A stretch of 31,146 nucleotides of DNA from Candidatus Oleimmundimicrobium americanum. GTDB taxonomy: Bacteria; Actinomycetota; Aquicultoria; UBA3085; Oleimmundimicrobiaceae. A program made the position numbers and the translations under genes. The DNA lies in contig DFBH01000065.1 in assembly GCA_002366545.1 (NCBI GenBank), forward strand, positions 1 through 31,146, given 5' to 3'. Positions 1 through 8,088 of this stretch are shown here, one piece after another. The notes below the pieces were generated by a model, which did no database searches, was not told where the DNA came from, and was given only the letters and a program-made list of their open reading frames with translations. Position 1 is the first letter of the stretch. Every line of letters starts with the position of its first letter.

Positions 1-26
1 CATATGTATAGAACCCAATCAACCTG

Positions 27-55
27 TTGCCAATTTTTCAATTTAATTTTAAAAT
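27..55 (+). promoter_or_regulatory. Sigma-70-type promoter of the metal ABC operon leader
   Basis: A -35 box TTGCCA (27-32) and a -10 box TAAAAT (50-55) are separated by exactly 17 nt, which predicts a transcript start near 61-62. The transcript would carry a leader of about 180 nt before the first gene at 243. No experimental evidence is available; this rests on match and spacing only. Confidence 0.5.
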
Positions 56-120
56 ACTGATAAGAGGTGCCACGAAGGCTCCAACCATCTAATCGTCTTT
101 ACATATAAATTTTATTAATG

Positions 121-180
121 AAACCACGAAGGTTTTGAGCTGTTAATGATAACAGCGGGCTTCGTGGTTTTTTGTTTTTT
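121..180 (+). terminator. Hairpin plus U-tract in the leader; possible attenuator
   Basis: AAACCACGAAG (121-131) pairs with CTTCGTGGTTT (160-170), an inner stem GCTGTT/AACAGC (139-144/151-156) closes on a 6-nt loop, and a T-rich run (168-180) follows. This has the form of an intrinsic terminator. It lies between the promoter at 27-55 and the gene at 243, so it would end the leader unless bypassed. A second CCACGAAG (70-77) could pair with the same CTTCGTGG (160-167), which would make two mutually exclusive structures. It could instead be the terminator of a short RNA or of a gene off the left edge. Confidence 0.55.
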
Positions 181-242
181 TGGAATAAAACTCGAAGTGT
201 TTTAGATGTTTTTTAAAAATTTAAATTTTCAAGGAGGATTGA

Positions 243-1142
243 ATGAAGAGAAATAATGTCTTGACGCTATTGCTTTCCTTATTGGTTGTGTTTGGCTTGG
301 TTTTAGGAGTTGCTGGATGTAAAAATCAGACCGAAAAGGTAAGCACAGAAAGTGGGGTTGAAAGCAGCACAAAAAAGGATGTTGAGGAGGAGAACACCGC
401 AAAAGACAAGGTTGTTGTGACGACATCTTTGATAGGAAACATAGTTGAAGAAATTGGTGGGGATAATTTTGATGTTATTGTTATGGTCCCCCCGGGTGGA
501 TGTCCGGGCCACTTTGATATAAAGCCCGAAGATATTGAGGCGGTAGCTTCGGGAAGTTTATTTTTAAAGCACGGCTGGGAAACATGGGCGGAAAATTTAA
601 TTGAATCTGCCAATAATCCAAACTTAAAGGTTGAAACGATTGCCATTAAAGGGAATTGGATGGTCCCAAGCTTTCAAATCGAAGCTGTAGATAAGATAGC
701 TGCAGTTTTATCTGGAATCGATGAAGCAAACTCGGATGTCTACGAGGAGAGGGCGGCAGCTTATAAGGAGAAAGTGGGAAATATTGCGGCGGGTGCCAAA
801 AAGAAGTGCGAGGAAGCCGGGTTTTCTAAGATTAATGTGATTTGCGCGCAAATGCAGGAAGGTTTTGTGAAATGGCTCGGTTTTAATGTGGTGGCTACGT
901 ACGGGCGTCCCGATGAGCTGACGCCTGAGGTCATAAAGGAGCTCGTCGATACATGTAACGAGCATGATGTGAAGCTTGTAATTGATAACCTTTAAAGTGG
1001 ACCAACTGCCGGTCTTCAGGTTTCCGAAGAGGTTGGTGCAAATCATGTAACTTTATCCAACTTTCCAGGTGCGGTTGAGGGGGCAAATGATTATGAGGGA
1101 AATTTAGACCACAATTTATATGAGGTTTTATCAAATGTCTAG
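243..1142 (+). pseudogene. Metal ABC transporter substrate-binding lipoprotein (ZnuA/TroA-like), interrupted by an in-frame TAA at 993-995
   Basis: Cluster A-I (ZnuA/TroA) solute-binding protein for Zn, Mn or a similar ion, anchored outside the membrane. A hydrophobic signal peptide ends in the lipobox VAGC (Cys26). Likely metal ligands are the His of GCPGHFDI and the His of FLKHGWETW. An SD AAGGAGG lies just before ATG 243. The reading frame stops at TAA 993-995 directly after LVIDNL, where the family normally has Gln (NLQSGP). The same frame stays open for another 48 codons (SGPTAG... through NFPGAV) to TAG 1140-1142. That original stop overlaps the start of the next gene (ATG 1135), as expected for a coupled operon. 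One C-to-T change (CAA to TAA) explains everything. The product would be 250 aa instead of 299 and lack the end of the C-terminal lobe. It could be a true nonsense mutation, readthrough, or a sequence error. Confidence 0.8.
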
Positions 1143-1920
1143 CGATCTTAATAAAGTCATTGCTATAAAAGACGCTGTTGTTGGTTATAGGGCTGACGTG
1201 GTTTTACACCATGTCAGCCTAGAAGTCGGAGAGGGAGAGTTTGTCGGTATAGCTGGCCCTAATGGGGCCGGTAAAACCACGCTCTTGACATTGATAAATG
1301 GGTTGGCCGATTTAGTAGAGGGAAGTGTTCGTATGCTCGGTCATGAGCGTTTTCCTCGAGGTGGGTTTATTCCGAGAAAATTGGTTGGTTATGTGCCTCA
1401 AAATACCGCGGTTGACCCCAAAATGCCCATCCATGTACACGAAGCTGTACTGGGAGGTAGATATGGCCGTTTGGGTTTTTTTAAAAAACCCGGCAAAAAG
1501 GATTTTGAAAAAGCAAATGAGGCAATGCAAATGGTTGGGGTCTACAAATTAAGGGGAAGACCCATCGGATGTCTTTCAGGGGGCGAGAGGCAGAAGGTCT
1601 TAATCGCTCGAGCCATAGCTCAGGAGCCAAAGATACTACTTCTAGATGAGCCGACCTCCTCTTTAGATTATAAGGCACAGGGAGAAATTTTGGATTTAAT
1701 AAGAAAAATTCACAACAAATACTCGCTTACAACTCTTTTGGTGACACACAATTTATCTGTACTTCTCAGAGTTTGTGATCGCATCCTTTTAATGAAGGAT
1801 GGAAAGGTAGTTTTTGATGACCACAGAGATAAGGTTTTAAAGGACGATTCTTTGGGTTGTGTTTACGATATGCCGATCAACGCGATGGATTTGATGGCGG
1901 GACAATTATTATCTTCATAA
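1135..1920 (+). CDS. Metal ABC transporter ATP-binding protein (ZnuC-like)
   Basis: Cytoplasmic ATPase that powers the metal importer with the flanking permease and binding protein. About 261 aa, with Walker A GPNGAGKTT (about 41-49), Q-loop PQN (about 88-90), signature LSGGE (147-151), Walker B ILLLDEP (167-173) and the switch His in VTHNL. All catalytic motifs are intact. I prefer ATG 1135 (MSSDLNK) over the in-frame ATG 1120: it has GAGG about 9 nt upstream and overlaps the ancestral stop of the binding protein. The A-I family (Zn/Mn/Fe) is clear from the neighbours; the exact metal is not. Confidence 0.9.
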   Translation: MSSDLNKVIAIKDAVVGYRADVVLHHVSLEVGEGEFVGIAGPNGAGKTTLLTLINGLADLVEGSVRMLGHERFPRGGFIPRKLVGYVPQNTAVDPKMPIHVHEAVLGGRYGRLGFFKKPGKKDFEKANEAMQMVGVYKLRGRPIGCLSGGERQKVLIARAIAQEPKILLLDEPTSSLDYKAQGEILDLIRKIHNKYSLTTLLVTHNLSVLLRVCDRILLMKDGKVVFDDHRDKVLKDDSLGCVYDMPINAMDLMAGQLLSS

Positions 1921-1934
1921 GAGGGTGAATCGTT

Positions 1935-2771
1935 ATATTTGACATCTTAAGCTATGGCTTCATGAAAAACGCAATATTGGCCGCGGCTTTTGCGGGTATA
2001 AGCTGTTCTTTACTTGGTGTATTTGTCGTGACCATGAAAATTTCTTTCATAGGGGTGTGCATGTCGCATGCTGCCTTCGCCGGCGCGATTTTAGGGGTTT
2101 TGTTAAATGTTAACCTAATTTTAATGGCATTTTTATTTTGTGTTATAAGCGCCGCGATAATAGGTCCCCTATCTGACAGGGGAGAGTTTTCTCCTGATGC
2201 TTCGCTCGGCATAATATTTTCTCTCATGCTTGGTTTGGCCTTTCTTTTTATGGGGCTTCTTTCTGGGCCAAAGACTCAAGTCCTGGGATTCATGTGGGGA
2301 AGCATTCTTACGGTGACTAAAAGTAACGTTTGGCTCTTGCTTGGTCTTACAACGCTTGTGATTTTATCCATTACGAGTTTTTACAAAGAGATTCAAGCGG
2401 TTATATTTGATAGGGAACTTGCTTTAGCTGCAGGTGTTCCGGCAACTGCGATAATTTACGGATTGTATTTTTTAACAGGGGCCACAATCACAGCATCTTT
2501 TAGTGCCGTTGGGGGCTTGCTAATCTTCAGTCTCATAGTAAATCCCGCTGCCGCTGCGTATCAACTAACTTATAGTTTAAAGAAGATGTTTTTGCTTTCG
2601 GCTTTATTTGGGGTGCTTTCCGGTTGGCTGGGTCTTGCCACTTCTTATCTTTTTAATTTGCCAAGCGGCGCATCGATAATTATAGTTTCATCTCTTATTT
2701 TTGCAGTTGCTGCCATTTATTCTCCAAAAAGGAGAAAAAGTTGTTGCTGCAATAAAGTAGCGAAGGGGTAA
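1935..2771 (+). CDS. Metal ABC transporter permease (ZnuB-like), probable AUA start
   Basis: Integral membrane permease of the ABC-3 family that forms the metal channel with the ATPase upstream; about eight hydrophobic helices and a short basic, Cys-containing tail (RRKSCCCNK). The family N-terminus normally reads M-F-x-I-L-x-Y-G-F-M. Here the codons from 1935 give I-F-D-I-L-S-Y-G-F-M, so the expected ATG is ATA. An SD-like GAGGGTGA (1921-1928) lies 6 nt before it. The first standard start, ATG 1962, has no SD and would remove nine conserved residues. I therefore place the start at ATA 1935 (278 aa); the conservative choice is 1962 (269 aa). The start is the uncertain part, not the family. 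Confidence 0.85.
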   Translation: MFDILSYGFMKNAILAAAFAGISCSLLGVFVVTMKISFIGVCMSHAAFAGAILGVLLNVNLILMAFLFCVISAAIIGPLSDRGEFSPDASLGIIFSLMLGLAFLFMGLLSGPKTQVLGFMWGSILTVTKSNVWLLLGLTTLVILSITSFYKEIQAVIFDRELALAAGVPATAIIYGLYFLTGATITASFSAVGGLLIFSLIVNPAAAAYQLTYSLKKMFLLSALFGVLSGWLGLATSYLFNLPSGASIIIVSSLIFAVAAIYSPKRRKSCCCNKVAKG

Positions 2772-2773
2772 AT

Positions 2774-3367
2774 ATGGACAGATTTGTTTTTTTTGAAGAA
2801 CAGGCCAAGTGGTGGGATGAAGTAATAAGCGATGTTGGGGATGAAAAGATTTCCATGCTCCTTGAAAATATGAGCGTATTTAAAGGTGATAAAATTGCTG
2901 ATATTGGCACTGGGACCGGTTTGTTAATTCCTTATCTATCGAAAGCTATTGGTTCCAGTGGCATGGTTTATGCGCTTGATTTCTCCCCGGCCATGTTGAG
3001 AGAGGCGAAGAATAAGTTTGGTTACCTCAAAAACATCAGTTTTATTTGTGTAGATGTTATGAAAGTGACTCTACCTTGTCTTGTTGATATGGCAATTTGC
3101 AATGGTTGTTTTCCTCATTTTCCTGACAAAATTGGTGCGCTTAAAGCCATCTTCGATGCGTTGTTGCCGGGTGGTATTTTGGTGATATCTCATCTTTCAA
3201 GTAGGGAAGAGATAAATCAAAAACATCTCGAAATCGGCGGAGAAATAGCGAGGGATTTGATACCCAAGCTTTCGGAATTGGAGATCATGTTAAGGCAGGT
3301 TGGTTTCGAATCGGTTGTTATGTTTGAAGATGAAGATGTGTATTTTTCCAAGGCGGTTAAACCTTAA
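2774..3367 (+). CDS. Class I SAM-dependent methyltransferase, substrate unknown
   Basis: Soluble enzyme of 197 aa with a Methyltransf_11/25-type Rossmann fold. Motif I is IADIGTGTGLL (about 41-51), the acidic residue ending strand 2 is in YALDFSPAM, motif II is in CVDVMKVTLP, and the post-motif LLPGGILVISH is typical. SD AAGGGG precedes ATG 2774, only two bases after the permease stop, so it is probably co-transcribed with the metal transporter. The C-terminus ends in the usual strand (EDEDVYFSKAVKP). Nothing visible fixes the substrate. A link to metal handling is suggested only by position, for example a metallophore or arsenic-type methylation, neither shown. Confidence 0.8.
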   Translation: MDRFVFFEEQAKWWDEVISDVGDEKISMLLENMSVFKGDKIADIGTGTGLLIPYLSKAIGSSGMVYALDFSPAMLREAKNKFGYLKNISFICVDVMKVTLPCLVDMAICNGCFPHFPDKIGALKAIFDALLPGGILVISHLSSREEINQKHLEIGGEIARDLIPKLSELEIMLRQVGFESVVMFEDEDVYFSKAVKP

Positions 3368-3450
3368 TCGAGCAAATTTTTTGTTTGGGAAAATGATTTA
3401 AGAAGCTAAGGGGGGTGAAAAGAGTTTTTCTAAAAGAGGTATTTATAGAG

Positions 3451-3498
3451 GTGAATAGACATCATATGCGCCATCATTACGAAAATGGGATAATTTAG
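3451..3498 (+). other. Possible His-rich leader peptide upstream of the Co/Ni transporter
   Basis: A 15-codon frame from GTG 3451 to TAG 3496-3498 encodes MNRHHMRHHYENGII, with four His in two pairs. AGAGG (3435-3439) lies 11 nt upstream. The frame is open further up to a GTG at 3415, but that start has no usable SD spacing. It sits in the 200-nt gap before cbiM. His ligands for Co/Ni make a sensing leader attractive, but so short a frame can arise by chance. Confidence 0.25.
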
Positions 3499-3567
3499 TT
3501 AAAACATATGTTGATACAAAAAAATGCTTAATGATTTTGTATATAAAATTGATTGGAGGGGTTGTTT

Positions 3568-4254
3568 ATGCATATACCAGATGGTTTTTTAGATGCGAAA
3601 ACTTTGGCGACAACGGCCGCAATATCTGCTGCAGCCGTTGGATATGGCCTTAAAAAGGCAAACGAGGAACTTGGGGATAAACAGGTGCCGCTTCTCGGTG
3701 TAACCGCAGCGTTTATTTTTGCGGCACAGATGCTTAATTTTCCCGTAGCGGGTGGCACCTCAGGGCACTTTTTAGGGGCCTTTTTGGCCGCGGTGCTTTT
3801 AGGGCCGTGGCTCTCGTGTTTGACAATATCGGTGGTTTTATTCGTTCAAATGTTAATATTTGCCGACGGGGGATTGCTCGCCTTGGGCGCAAACGTGTTT
3901 AACATGGGTGTAATCGGCGGAATTTTAGCTTATTATATTTTTATGGCCATAAAATCCTCTTTACCAAAAACACGTTTTGGGTTTTTGGGCGCCGTTGCGG
4001 TGACTTCGTGGCTCTCGGTCGTTATTGCCTCTGCCGCTTGTGCCCTGGAGCTTGCTTTATCCGGCACTTCGCCGCTTAACATCGCACTCCCGGCAATGGT
4101 GGGAGTTCATACTTTAATCGGCATTGGGGAAGCGATTATAACTACGGTAGTCGTTGGTGTAGTTATAAATGTCCGGCCGGACCTTGTGAAAATCTACGGC
4201 CAGGAAGGTATCTCTGGAACTAAAACGGCGGGAGGTGTTGTTGGTGGCCAATAA
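3568..4254 (+). CDS. cbiM: ECF transporter substrate-binding S component CbiM/NikM (Co2+/Ni2+)
   Basis: Membrane S component that binds Co2+ or Ni2+. The mature start MHIPDGFLDAKT is the family signature: the N-terminal Met-His pair and later His residues (for example GGTSGHFLGAF, VGVHTLIG) make the metal site. Start ATG 3568 is fixed by this N-terminus and by SD GGAGGGG ending about 7 nt upstream. A TTG at 3553 in the same frame would bury His2 and is unlikely. It has 228 aa and about seven helices. It heads a four-gene operon with the PDGLE protein, cbiQ and cbiO. No cobalamin biosynthesis genes are nearby, and no cobalamin riboswitch was seen upstream, so Ni and Co cannot be told apart. 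Confidence 0.92.
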   Translation: MHIPDGFLDAKTLATTAAISAAAVGYGLKKANEELGDKQVPLLGVTAAFIFAAQMLNFPVAGGTSGHFLGAFLAAVLLGPWLSCLTISVVLFVQMLIFADGGLLALGANVFNMGVIGGILAYYIFMAIKSSLPKTRFGFLGAVAVTSWLSVVIASAACALELALSGTSPLNIALPAMVGVHTLIGIGEAIITTVVVGVVINVRPDLVKIYGQEGISGTKTAGGVVGGQ

Positions 4255-4549
4255 CATGAAGAAGTTTATTTTAGTCGCTTTAATTACATCTTTTGTACTC
4301 GCGATATTTCTCTCACCATTTGCGTCTTCCTCGCCGGATGGTCTTGAGAAGGTTGCCGAAGATAAGGGGTTTCTCTCAAGGGCCGAGGGAGCGGAGGTTT
4401 GGGAAAGTTCACCCATTCCCGATTACGCGATACCTGGCTTGGGCGAAGGAGCTATTGCTACGGGAGCGGCGGGATTAGCAGGTGTTGCCATCACTTTTGT
4501 TCTGGGCTATGGTTTGGCTAAACTTTTGGAGAAAAAAGAGGTAGCTTAA
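4244..4549 (+). CDS. PDGLE-domain accessory protein of the Co/Ni ECF transporter (CbiN/NikN-like)
   Basis: Small membrane protein of about 101 aa: an N-terminal helix (KKFILVALITSFVLAIFLSP), the hallmark SSPDGLEKVAEDKGF, an outside loop, and a C-terminal helix (GVAITFVLGYGLAKLL). In the family it works with CbiM to allow metal entry. Start GTG 4244 has SD GGAGG (4231-4235) at 8-nt spacing and overlaps the end of cbiM by 11 nt. GTG 4235 lies inside the SD, and ATG 4256 is a later alternative. The next gene begins 6 nt after its stop. Confidence 0.88.
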   Translation: MANNMKKFILVALITSFVLAIFLSPFASSSPDGLEKVAEDKGFLSRAEGAEVWESSPIPDYAIPGLGEGAIATGAAGLAGVAITFVLGYGLAKLLEKKEVA

Positions 4550-4555
4550 TATCTA

Positions 4556-5341
4556 ATGAAGCATTTTTTTATCGACAAATACAGCGAGGTTAAAAGTCCC
4601 ATAAGAAACCTTGATGCAAGAGCAAAAGTTATCATTTTCTTTGCTCTGATTTTGCTTTGCGTAACCACACCTCCGAAGGCTTTTTTGGTCTTCGGAGGTT
4701 ATTATTTAATTCTTGTCACAATATTGATTATTTCGAGGATACCCTTTGTGTTTATTCTTAAGAGAACTGCGGTAGCTATCCCTTTCATCATAATGATCGC
4801 CGCGTTTATTCCATTTATTGAAGGTGGCGCGGGAGGAAGTTATAATCTTTGGGGGGTAACGCTTTATCAAAGAGGGGTTCTCATTCTTTTCAACGTAACC
4901 GTAAAAGCGCTATTTGGGGTGGCGGCGGTCACACTTCTTGTCTCAACCACACCTTTTGACGAGCTTATGGAGGGATTGAAAAAGCTGGGTGTTCCCAAAG
5001 TGTTTATAACGATCGCTTCCTTCATGTACAGGTATATATTTGTTGTGGTTGATGAAGTCATGCGGATGAAGAGGGCGCGCGATTCAAGAAATTTTGAGGG
5101 TAAGTGGATATGGCAAGCCGGCGCCATAGGACATATGGTGGCAACTCTTTTTTTGAGAAGTTATGAAAGAGGTGAGCGGGTTTATTCAGCCATGCTCTCT
5201 CGCGGCTACGATGGTGAAGTGAAAAGTTTGAGTGAACATTCAATTTCTCAGAAAGACATTATGCTTACAATATTTATCGTTTCAACGGCAATTCTACTTC
5301 ATCTCTCCTATGTGTTTGTAAAATTATTTGCCGGAGGTTAA
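4556..5341 (+). CDS. cbiQ: ECF transporter transmembrane T component CbiQ
   Basis: Energy-coupling membrane protein of 261 aa that links CbiM to the ATPase. Several helices are visible (for example AKVIIFFALILLCVTT and FLVFGGYYLILVTILII). The cytoplasmic coupling helices carry both Ala-Arg-x motifs in the usual form: MKRARDSRNF (about 168-177) and AMLSRGYDGE (about 215-224). The N-terminal HFFIDKYSEVKSPIRNLDARAK is typical of CbiQ (S-x-I/L-H/R-x-L-D-x-R-x-K). Its stop TAA 5339-5341 is followed after one base by the cbiO start, so the two are probably coupled. Confidence 0.92.
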   Translation: MKHFFIDKYSEVKSPIRNLDARAKVIIFFALILLCVTTPPKAFLVFGGYYLILVTILIISRIPFVFILKRTAVAIPFIIMIAAFIPFIEGGAGGSYNLWGVTLYQRGVLILFNVTVKALFGVAAVTLLVSTTPFDELMEGLKKLGVPKVFITIASFMYRYIFVVVDEVMRMKRARDSRNFEGKWIWQAGAIGHMVATLFLRSYERGERVYSAMLSRGYDGEVKSLSEHSISQKDIMLTIFIVSTAILLHLSYVFVKLFAGG

Positions 5342-5342
5342 A

Positions 5343-6053
5343 TTGCATCACAACAAGGCGGTTGAGATAAAAAATCTTAATTACAAGTACCCTGATGGAA
5401 CAATGGCTTTGAGTGGCATTGATCTCATCATTGAACATGGAGAAACGGTTGCCATCCTCGGTCCGAATGGCGCCGGTAAATCCACCCTTATTCTTCATTT
5501 AAACGGGATAATTAGAGGAAATGGTGAGGTAAAGATATTTGGTCTTCCGGTAAATGGTCGCACTTTAAAGGAAATAAGAAGGAGAGTTGGGCTTGTATTT
5601 CAAGATCCCGACGATCAGCTTTTCTGTCCCACTGTCTTTGAAGATGTTGCTTTCGGGCCGGTAAATATGGGTTTTACTAAAGAAGAAATAATAGCAAAGG
5701 TAAACAAAGCTCTGGCCTCAGTGGAGATGAAAGGATTTGATAAACGTCCGGCTCATCACTTAAGCTTTGGTCAAAAAAAACGCGTTGCTATTGCAACCGT
5801 TCTTTCAATGGAGCCGGATATGCTCGTTTTGGATGAACCGACCAGTAATTTGGACCCAAGAGGAAAGGGTAAGATAATTAAGATACTGAAGTCATTTCCT
5901 GTAACCAAAGTTGTTGTAACCCACAACCTGGATGAAGCCGCAAAGCTATGCAAAAGGGCAATTATTATGGACGAAGGAAAAATTGTCGCCGATGATGCAA
6001 CAGAAAAAATATTATCGAATGAATTAATACTTAAAAAACACGGGCTTTTTTAA
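5343..6053 (+). CDS. cbiO: ECF transporter ATPase CbiO
   Basis: ATPase of the Co/Ni ECF importer, 236 aa from TTG 5343. Walker A GPNGAGKST (40-48), Q-loop in VFQDPDDQLF, signature LSFGQKKRVAIA (140-151; the Phe in place of Gly is common in CbiO), Walker B LVLDEP (161-166), D-loop NLDP, switch His in VTHNLDEA. TTG 5343 is chosen because GGAGG (5333-5337) lies 5 nt upstream. TTG 5328 precedes that SD and overlaps cbiQ. Only one ATPase gene is present, as usual for the metal-dedicated ECF group. The stop codon lies inside a 15-bp inverted repeat that probably ends the transcript. Confidence 0.92.
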   Translation: MHHNKAVEIKNLNYKYPDGTMALSGIDLIIEHGETVAILGPNGAGKSTLILHLNGIIRGNGEVKIFGLPVNGRTLKEIRRRVGLVFQDPDDQLFCPTVFEDVAFGPVNMGFTKEEIIAKVNKALASVEMKGFDKRPAHHLSFGQKKRVAIATVLSMEPDMLVLDEPTSNLDPRGKGKIIKILKSFPVTKVVVTHNLDEAAKLCKRAIIMDEGKIVADDATEKILSNELILKKHGLF

Positions 6054-6060
6054 GTATTAA
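6024..6060. terminator. Perfect 15-bp inverted repeat; probable bidirectional terminator
   Basis: TTAATACTTAAAAAA (6024-6038) and TTTTTTAAGTATTAA (6046-6060) are perfect complements around a 7-nt loop CACGGGC. The repeat spans the cbiO stop codon (6051-6053) and sits between convergent genes (cbiO and the MFS gene ending at 6110). The stem is AT-rich with few GC pairs, so its strength is uncertain. Confidence 0.6.
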
Positions 6061-6109
6061 TCTTCAAAAAAATTTTCTTAAAATCTCTTTGTTCCATAAT
6101 CCTTACCGC

Positions 6110-7342
6110 TTATGCTTCGATACCAACTTCCTTTGGCGCTTTTGTAGCGAAGGTTATTCCGGAAGCAATAATACAAAGAACTGCTGCAATCAGATAAGCC
6201 ATTGAATAAGAACCGGTGGCATCCACAATTTTTCCCGCAACCATTGAGCCAAATACGCCTCCAACCCCCCAGGCTGTAAAGACTAAGCCGTAGTTAACAC
6301 CAAGGTTTTTGGTGCCGAAGTAGTCCGCGGTAACGGCGGGGAATAAAGCCAAATTAGCGCCGTAGTTAAAACCGATTAAAGTAGCGGAGATGATTAAAAG
6401 GATTGATGTGGTTGATATGGCCAAGACTCCCATCATCAGCGCTTGAAATAAGAAAACCAGAAGCATTGTGCGAGTGCGGCCTAGTTTGTCAGAAGCGCTA
6501 CCGGCGACGATTCGGCCGGAAGCGTTACCAATGGCTAAGATGGCAACCAAGAGGAAACCCAAATTAACACCAGGGAGCTGAGCAGCGGAAATTTTTGCCA
6601 AGTGGCCAATAATCATAAGGCCTGCAAATGCAGCAAAGGCGTACATTGACCACAGTAGATAAAATTGAGGAGTCTTGATCATTTCGTGCCAGTCGTACTC
6701 GTGTTTTTTAGAGCCATTTGTGGTTGAAGCCGAAGAAGCGGGCACGCCGGCAGGAATATATCCTACCGGGGGATTAATTAAAAATTGAGATAGTCCAACT
6801 GTCGCTACAAAGAAAGCAATACCGAGAATCAAAAAAGTTTGATTGATGCCAAAATTTTTCAACAAAGTATTGGTGACGGGAGCGATATATACAGAAGCAA
6901 GACCAAACCCACTAACCACTATTCCTGTGATGAGACCCTTTTTGGTTGGTGGAAACCACTTGACCGCTGCCGGTGTAGCGGAGGCATATCCAAGGCCGAT
7001 ACCTGTTCCCGCTAAAATTCCAAAACCTAAAATCATTAATGTCACATTCCCTTTTGAGGCAAAACTGGCAAGAATTAAGCCAAGGCCTGTTAGGGCGCCA
7101 CCGATGGAGGCGACGAGGCGCGGACCCAATTTATCCTGAGCACGGCCGGCAAAAACCATCATAATGGCAAAAACACCGCACGCAACCGCATAGGGCACAG
7201 AAGCGCTGGTGGCAGACCAACCCCAACTAGTCGTCATTTTTTTGGCGATGACACTCCAAGAATATAAAACACCAAGGGCTAGGTTAATTCCGGTACCGGC
7301 TAAAACAACAATCCATCCTTGCTTATTAGAACTATTATTCAT
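6110..7342 (-). CDS. MFS transporter, OFA (oxalate/formate antiporter) family
   Basis: Integral membrane carrier of 410 aa with twelve predicted helices. The opening GWIVVLAGTGINLALGVLYSWSV is typical of OFA family members, as are GRAQDKLGPR in the first half and GSASDKLGRTR in the second (the MFS loop 2-3 and 8-9 motifs) and the pattern GFGLASVYIAPVTNTLL. Family members move small carboxylates (oxalate, formate, lactate); the substrate here cannot be read from sequence. The start ATG at 7342 has GAAAGGGA about 7 nt upstream on the minus strand. It is a single-gene unit facing the Co/Ni operon. Confidence 0.85.
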   Translation of the reverse strand: MNNSSNKQGWIVVLAGTGINLALGVLYSWSVIAKKMTTSWGWSATSASVPYAVACGVFAIMMVFAGRAQDKLGPRLVASIGGALTGLGLILASFASKGNVTLMILGFGILAGTGIGLGYASATPAAVKWFPPTKKGLITGIVVSGFGLASVYIAPVTNTLLKNFGINQTFLILGIAFFVATVGLSQFLINPPVGYIPAGVPASSASTTNGSKKHEYDWHEMIKTPQFYLLWSMYAFAAFAGLMIIGHLAKISAAQLPGVNLGFLLVAILAIGNASGRIVAGSASDKLGRTRTMLLVFLFQALMMGVLAISTTSILLIISATLIGFNYGANLALFPAVTADYFGTKNLGVNYGLVFTAWGVGGVFGSMVAGKIVDATGSYSMAYLIAAVLCIIASGITFATKAPKEVGIEA

Positions 7343-7658
7343 AAAATACGTCCCTTTCTGTTAATATAACCAACTTAAGATTTATAAAATGTTGTGATAA
7401 AGTTAGCTTATGATAATGGTAAAATAAAGAAAAAATCGGTAAACGGTTATTATTAAGATTTAAGAGGTTTAATTATGCTGTAAGTGAAAAATCTCAGTTA
7501 ATAATTCTTTGGATGATTGGCAAATTTAAAATTTTCTGTCGAGATTCTTTTTAACGAGTCCCTTGTTTTTAAATAAAGATGTTTTGGGATGTCTTGCGGA
7601 AATTATCGAGCTATCGTTTTGTGATTTCAATCCTTGGGTAAAAAAATTTGGTACTTCC
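7343..7658. other. Intergenic region without a recognisable gene
   Basis: AT-rich spacer between the start of the MFS gene and the tRNA-Glu promoter. It must hold the minus-strand promoter of the MFS gene, but no pair of boxes stands out. I see no coding signal or strong hairpin in it. Confidence 0.5.
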
Positions 7659-7688
7659 TTGACAAGAAAATTTTTGCTAAGATAATCT
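7659..7688 (+). promoter_or_regulatory. Promoter of tRNA-Glu
   Basis: A consensus -35 TTGACA (7659-7664) is followed after 16 nt by GATAAT (7681-7686), or after 18 nt by TAATCT (7683-7688). The predicted start is near 7693, about 40 nt before the tRNA at 7735. Confidence 0.65.
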
Positions 7689-7734
7689 CGTTTTTAATTT
7701 ACTTCAAGTCGTTAAACTATAATTTGAAATATGT

Positions 7735-7811
7735 GGCGCATTCGTCTAGTGGCCTAGGACACCGCCCTCTCAAGGCGGAGATCACGGGTTCGAGTCCCGT
7801 ATGCGCCACCA
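7735..7811 (+). tRNA. tRNA-Glu (anticodon CTC)
   Basis: A complete cloverleaf. Acceptor GGCGCAT (7735-7741) pairs with ATGCGCC (7801-7807), with discriminator A7808 and encoded CCA at 7809-7811. The anticodon stem CCGCC/GGCGG encloses the loop CTCTCAA, giving anticodon CTC (Glu, GAG). The T-arm GGGTTCGAGTCCC is intact. No terminator is evident just downstream. Confidence 0.97.
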
Positions 7812-8088
7812 GCTTATTTTGAAGAAAAACTCCTGTTCAGGATACATTCCAATTATTTAACCAACATAGGATTCGAATTTTTTGATTATCGGCAATACAA
7901 ATCCATATTTATATAGAATCCCTTATATTATGGAATGCTGGTAGAATTGTAAGACATTTTATCTGTGATTTTGGAAAATTATTGAAGGGGAAACTTGCTG
8001 TGCCCCGAAGTTTAATTGTTGGTATGGAACTCGGTATATTGATAAGTTAGGCATATATATTTAATGCCATCAGACAAGGAGATTAACT

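Noticed and set aside
61..240. Known riboswitch class (lysine, NiCo, yybP-ykoY) in the first leader
   Set aside because: The GAGGTGC word near 64-70 recalls the lysine riboswitch, but the remaining conserved core is absent and the operon function does not fit.
3368..3567. Cobalamin riboswitch or NikR operator before cbiM
   Set aside because: I looked for B12-box-like conserved segments and for a GTATGA-N16-TCATAC type palindrome. Only a short AACATATGTT (3503-3512) stands out, which is not enough.
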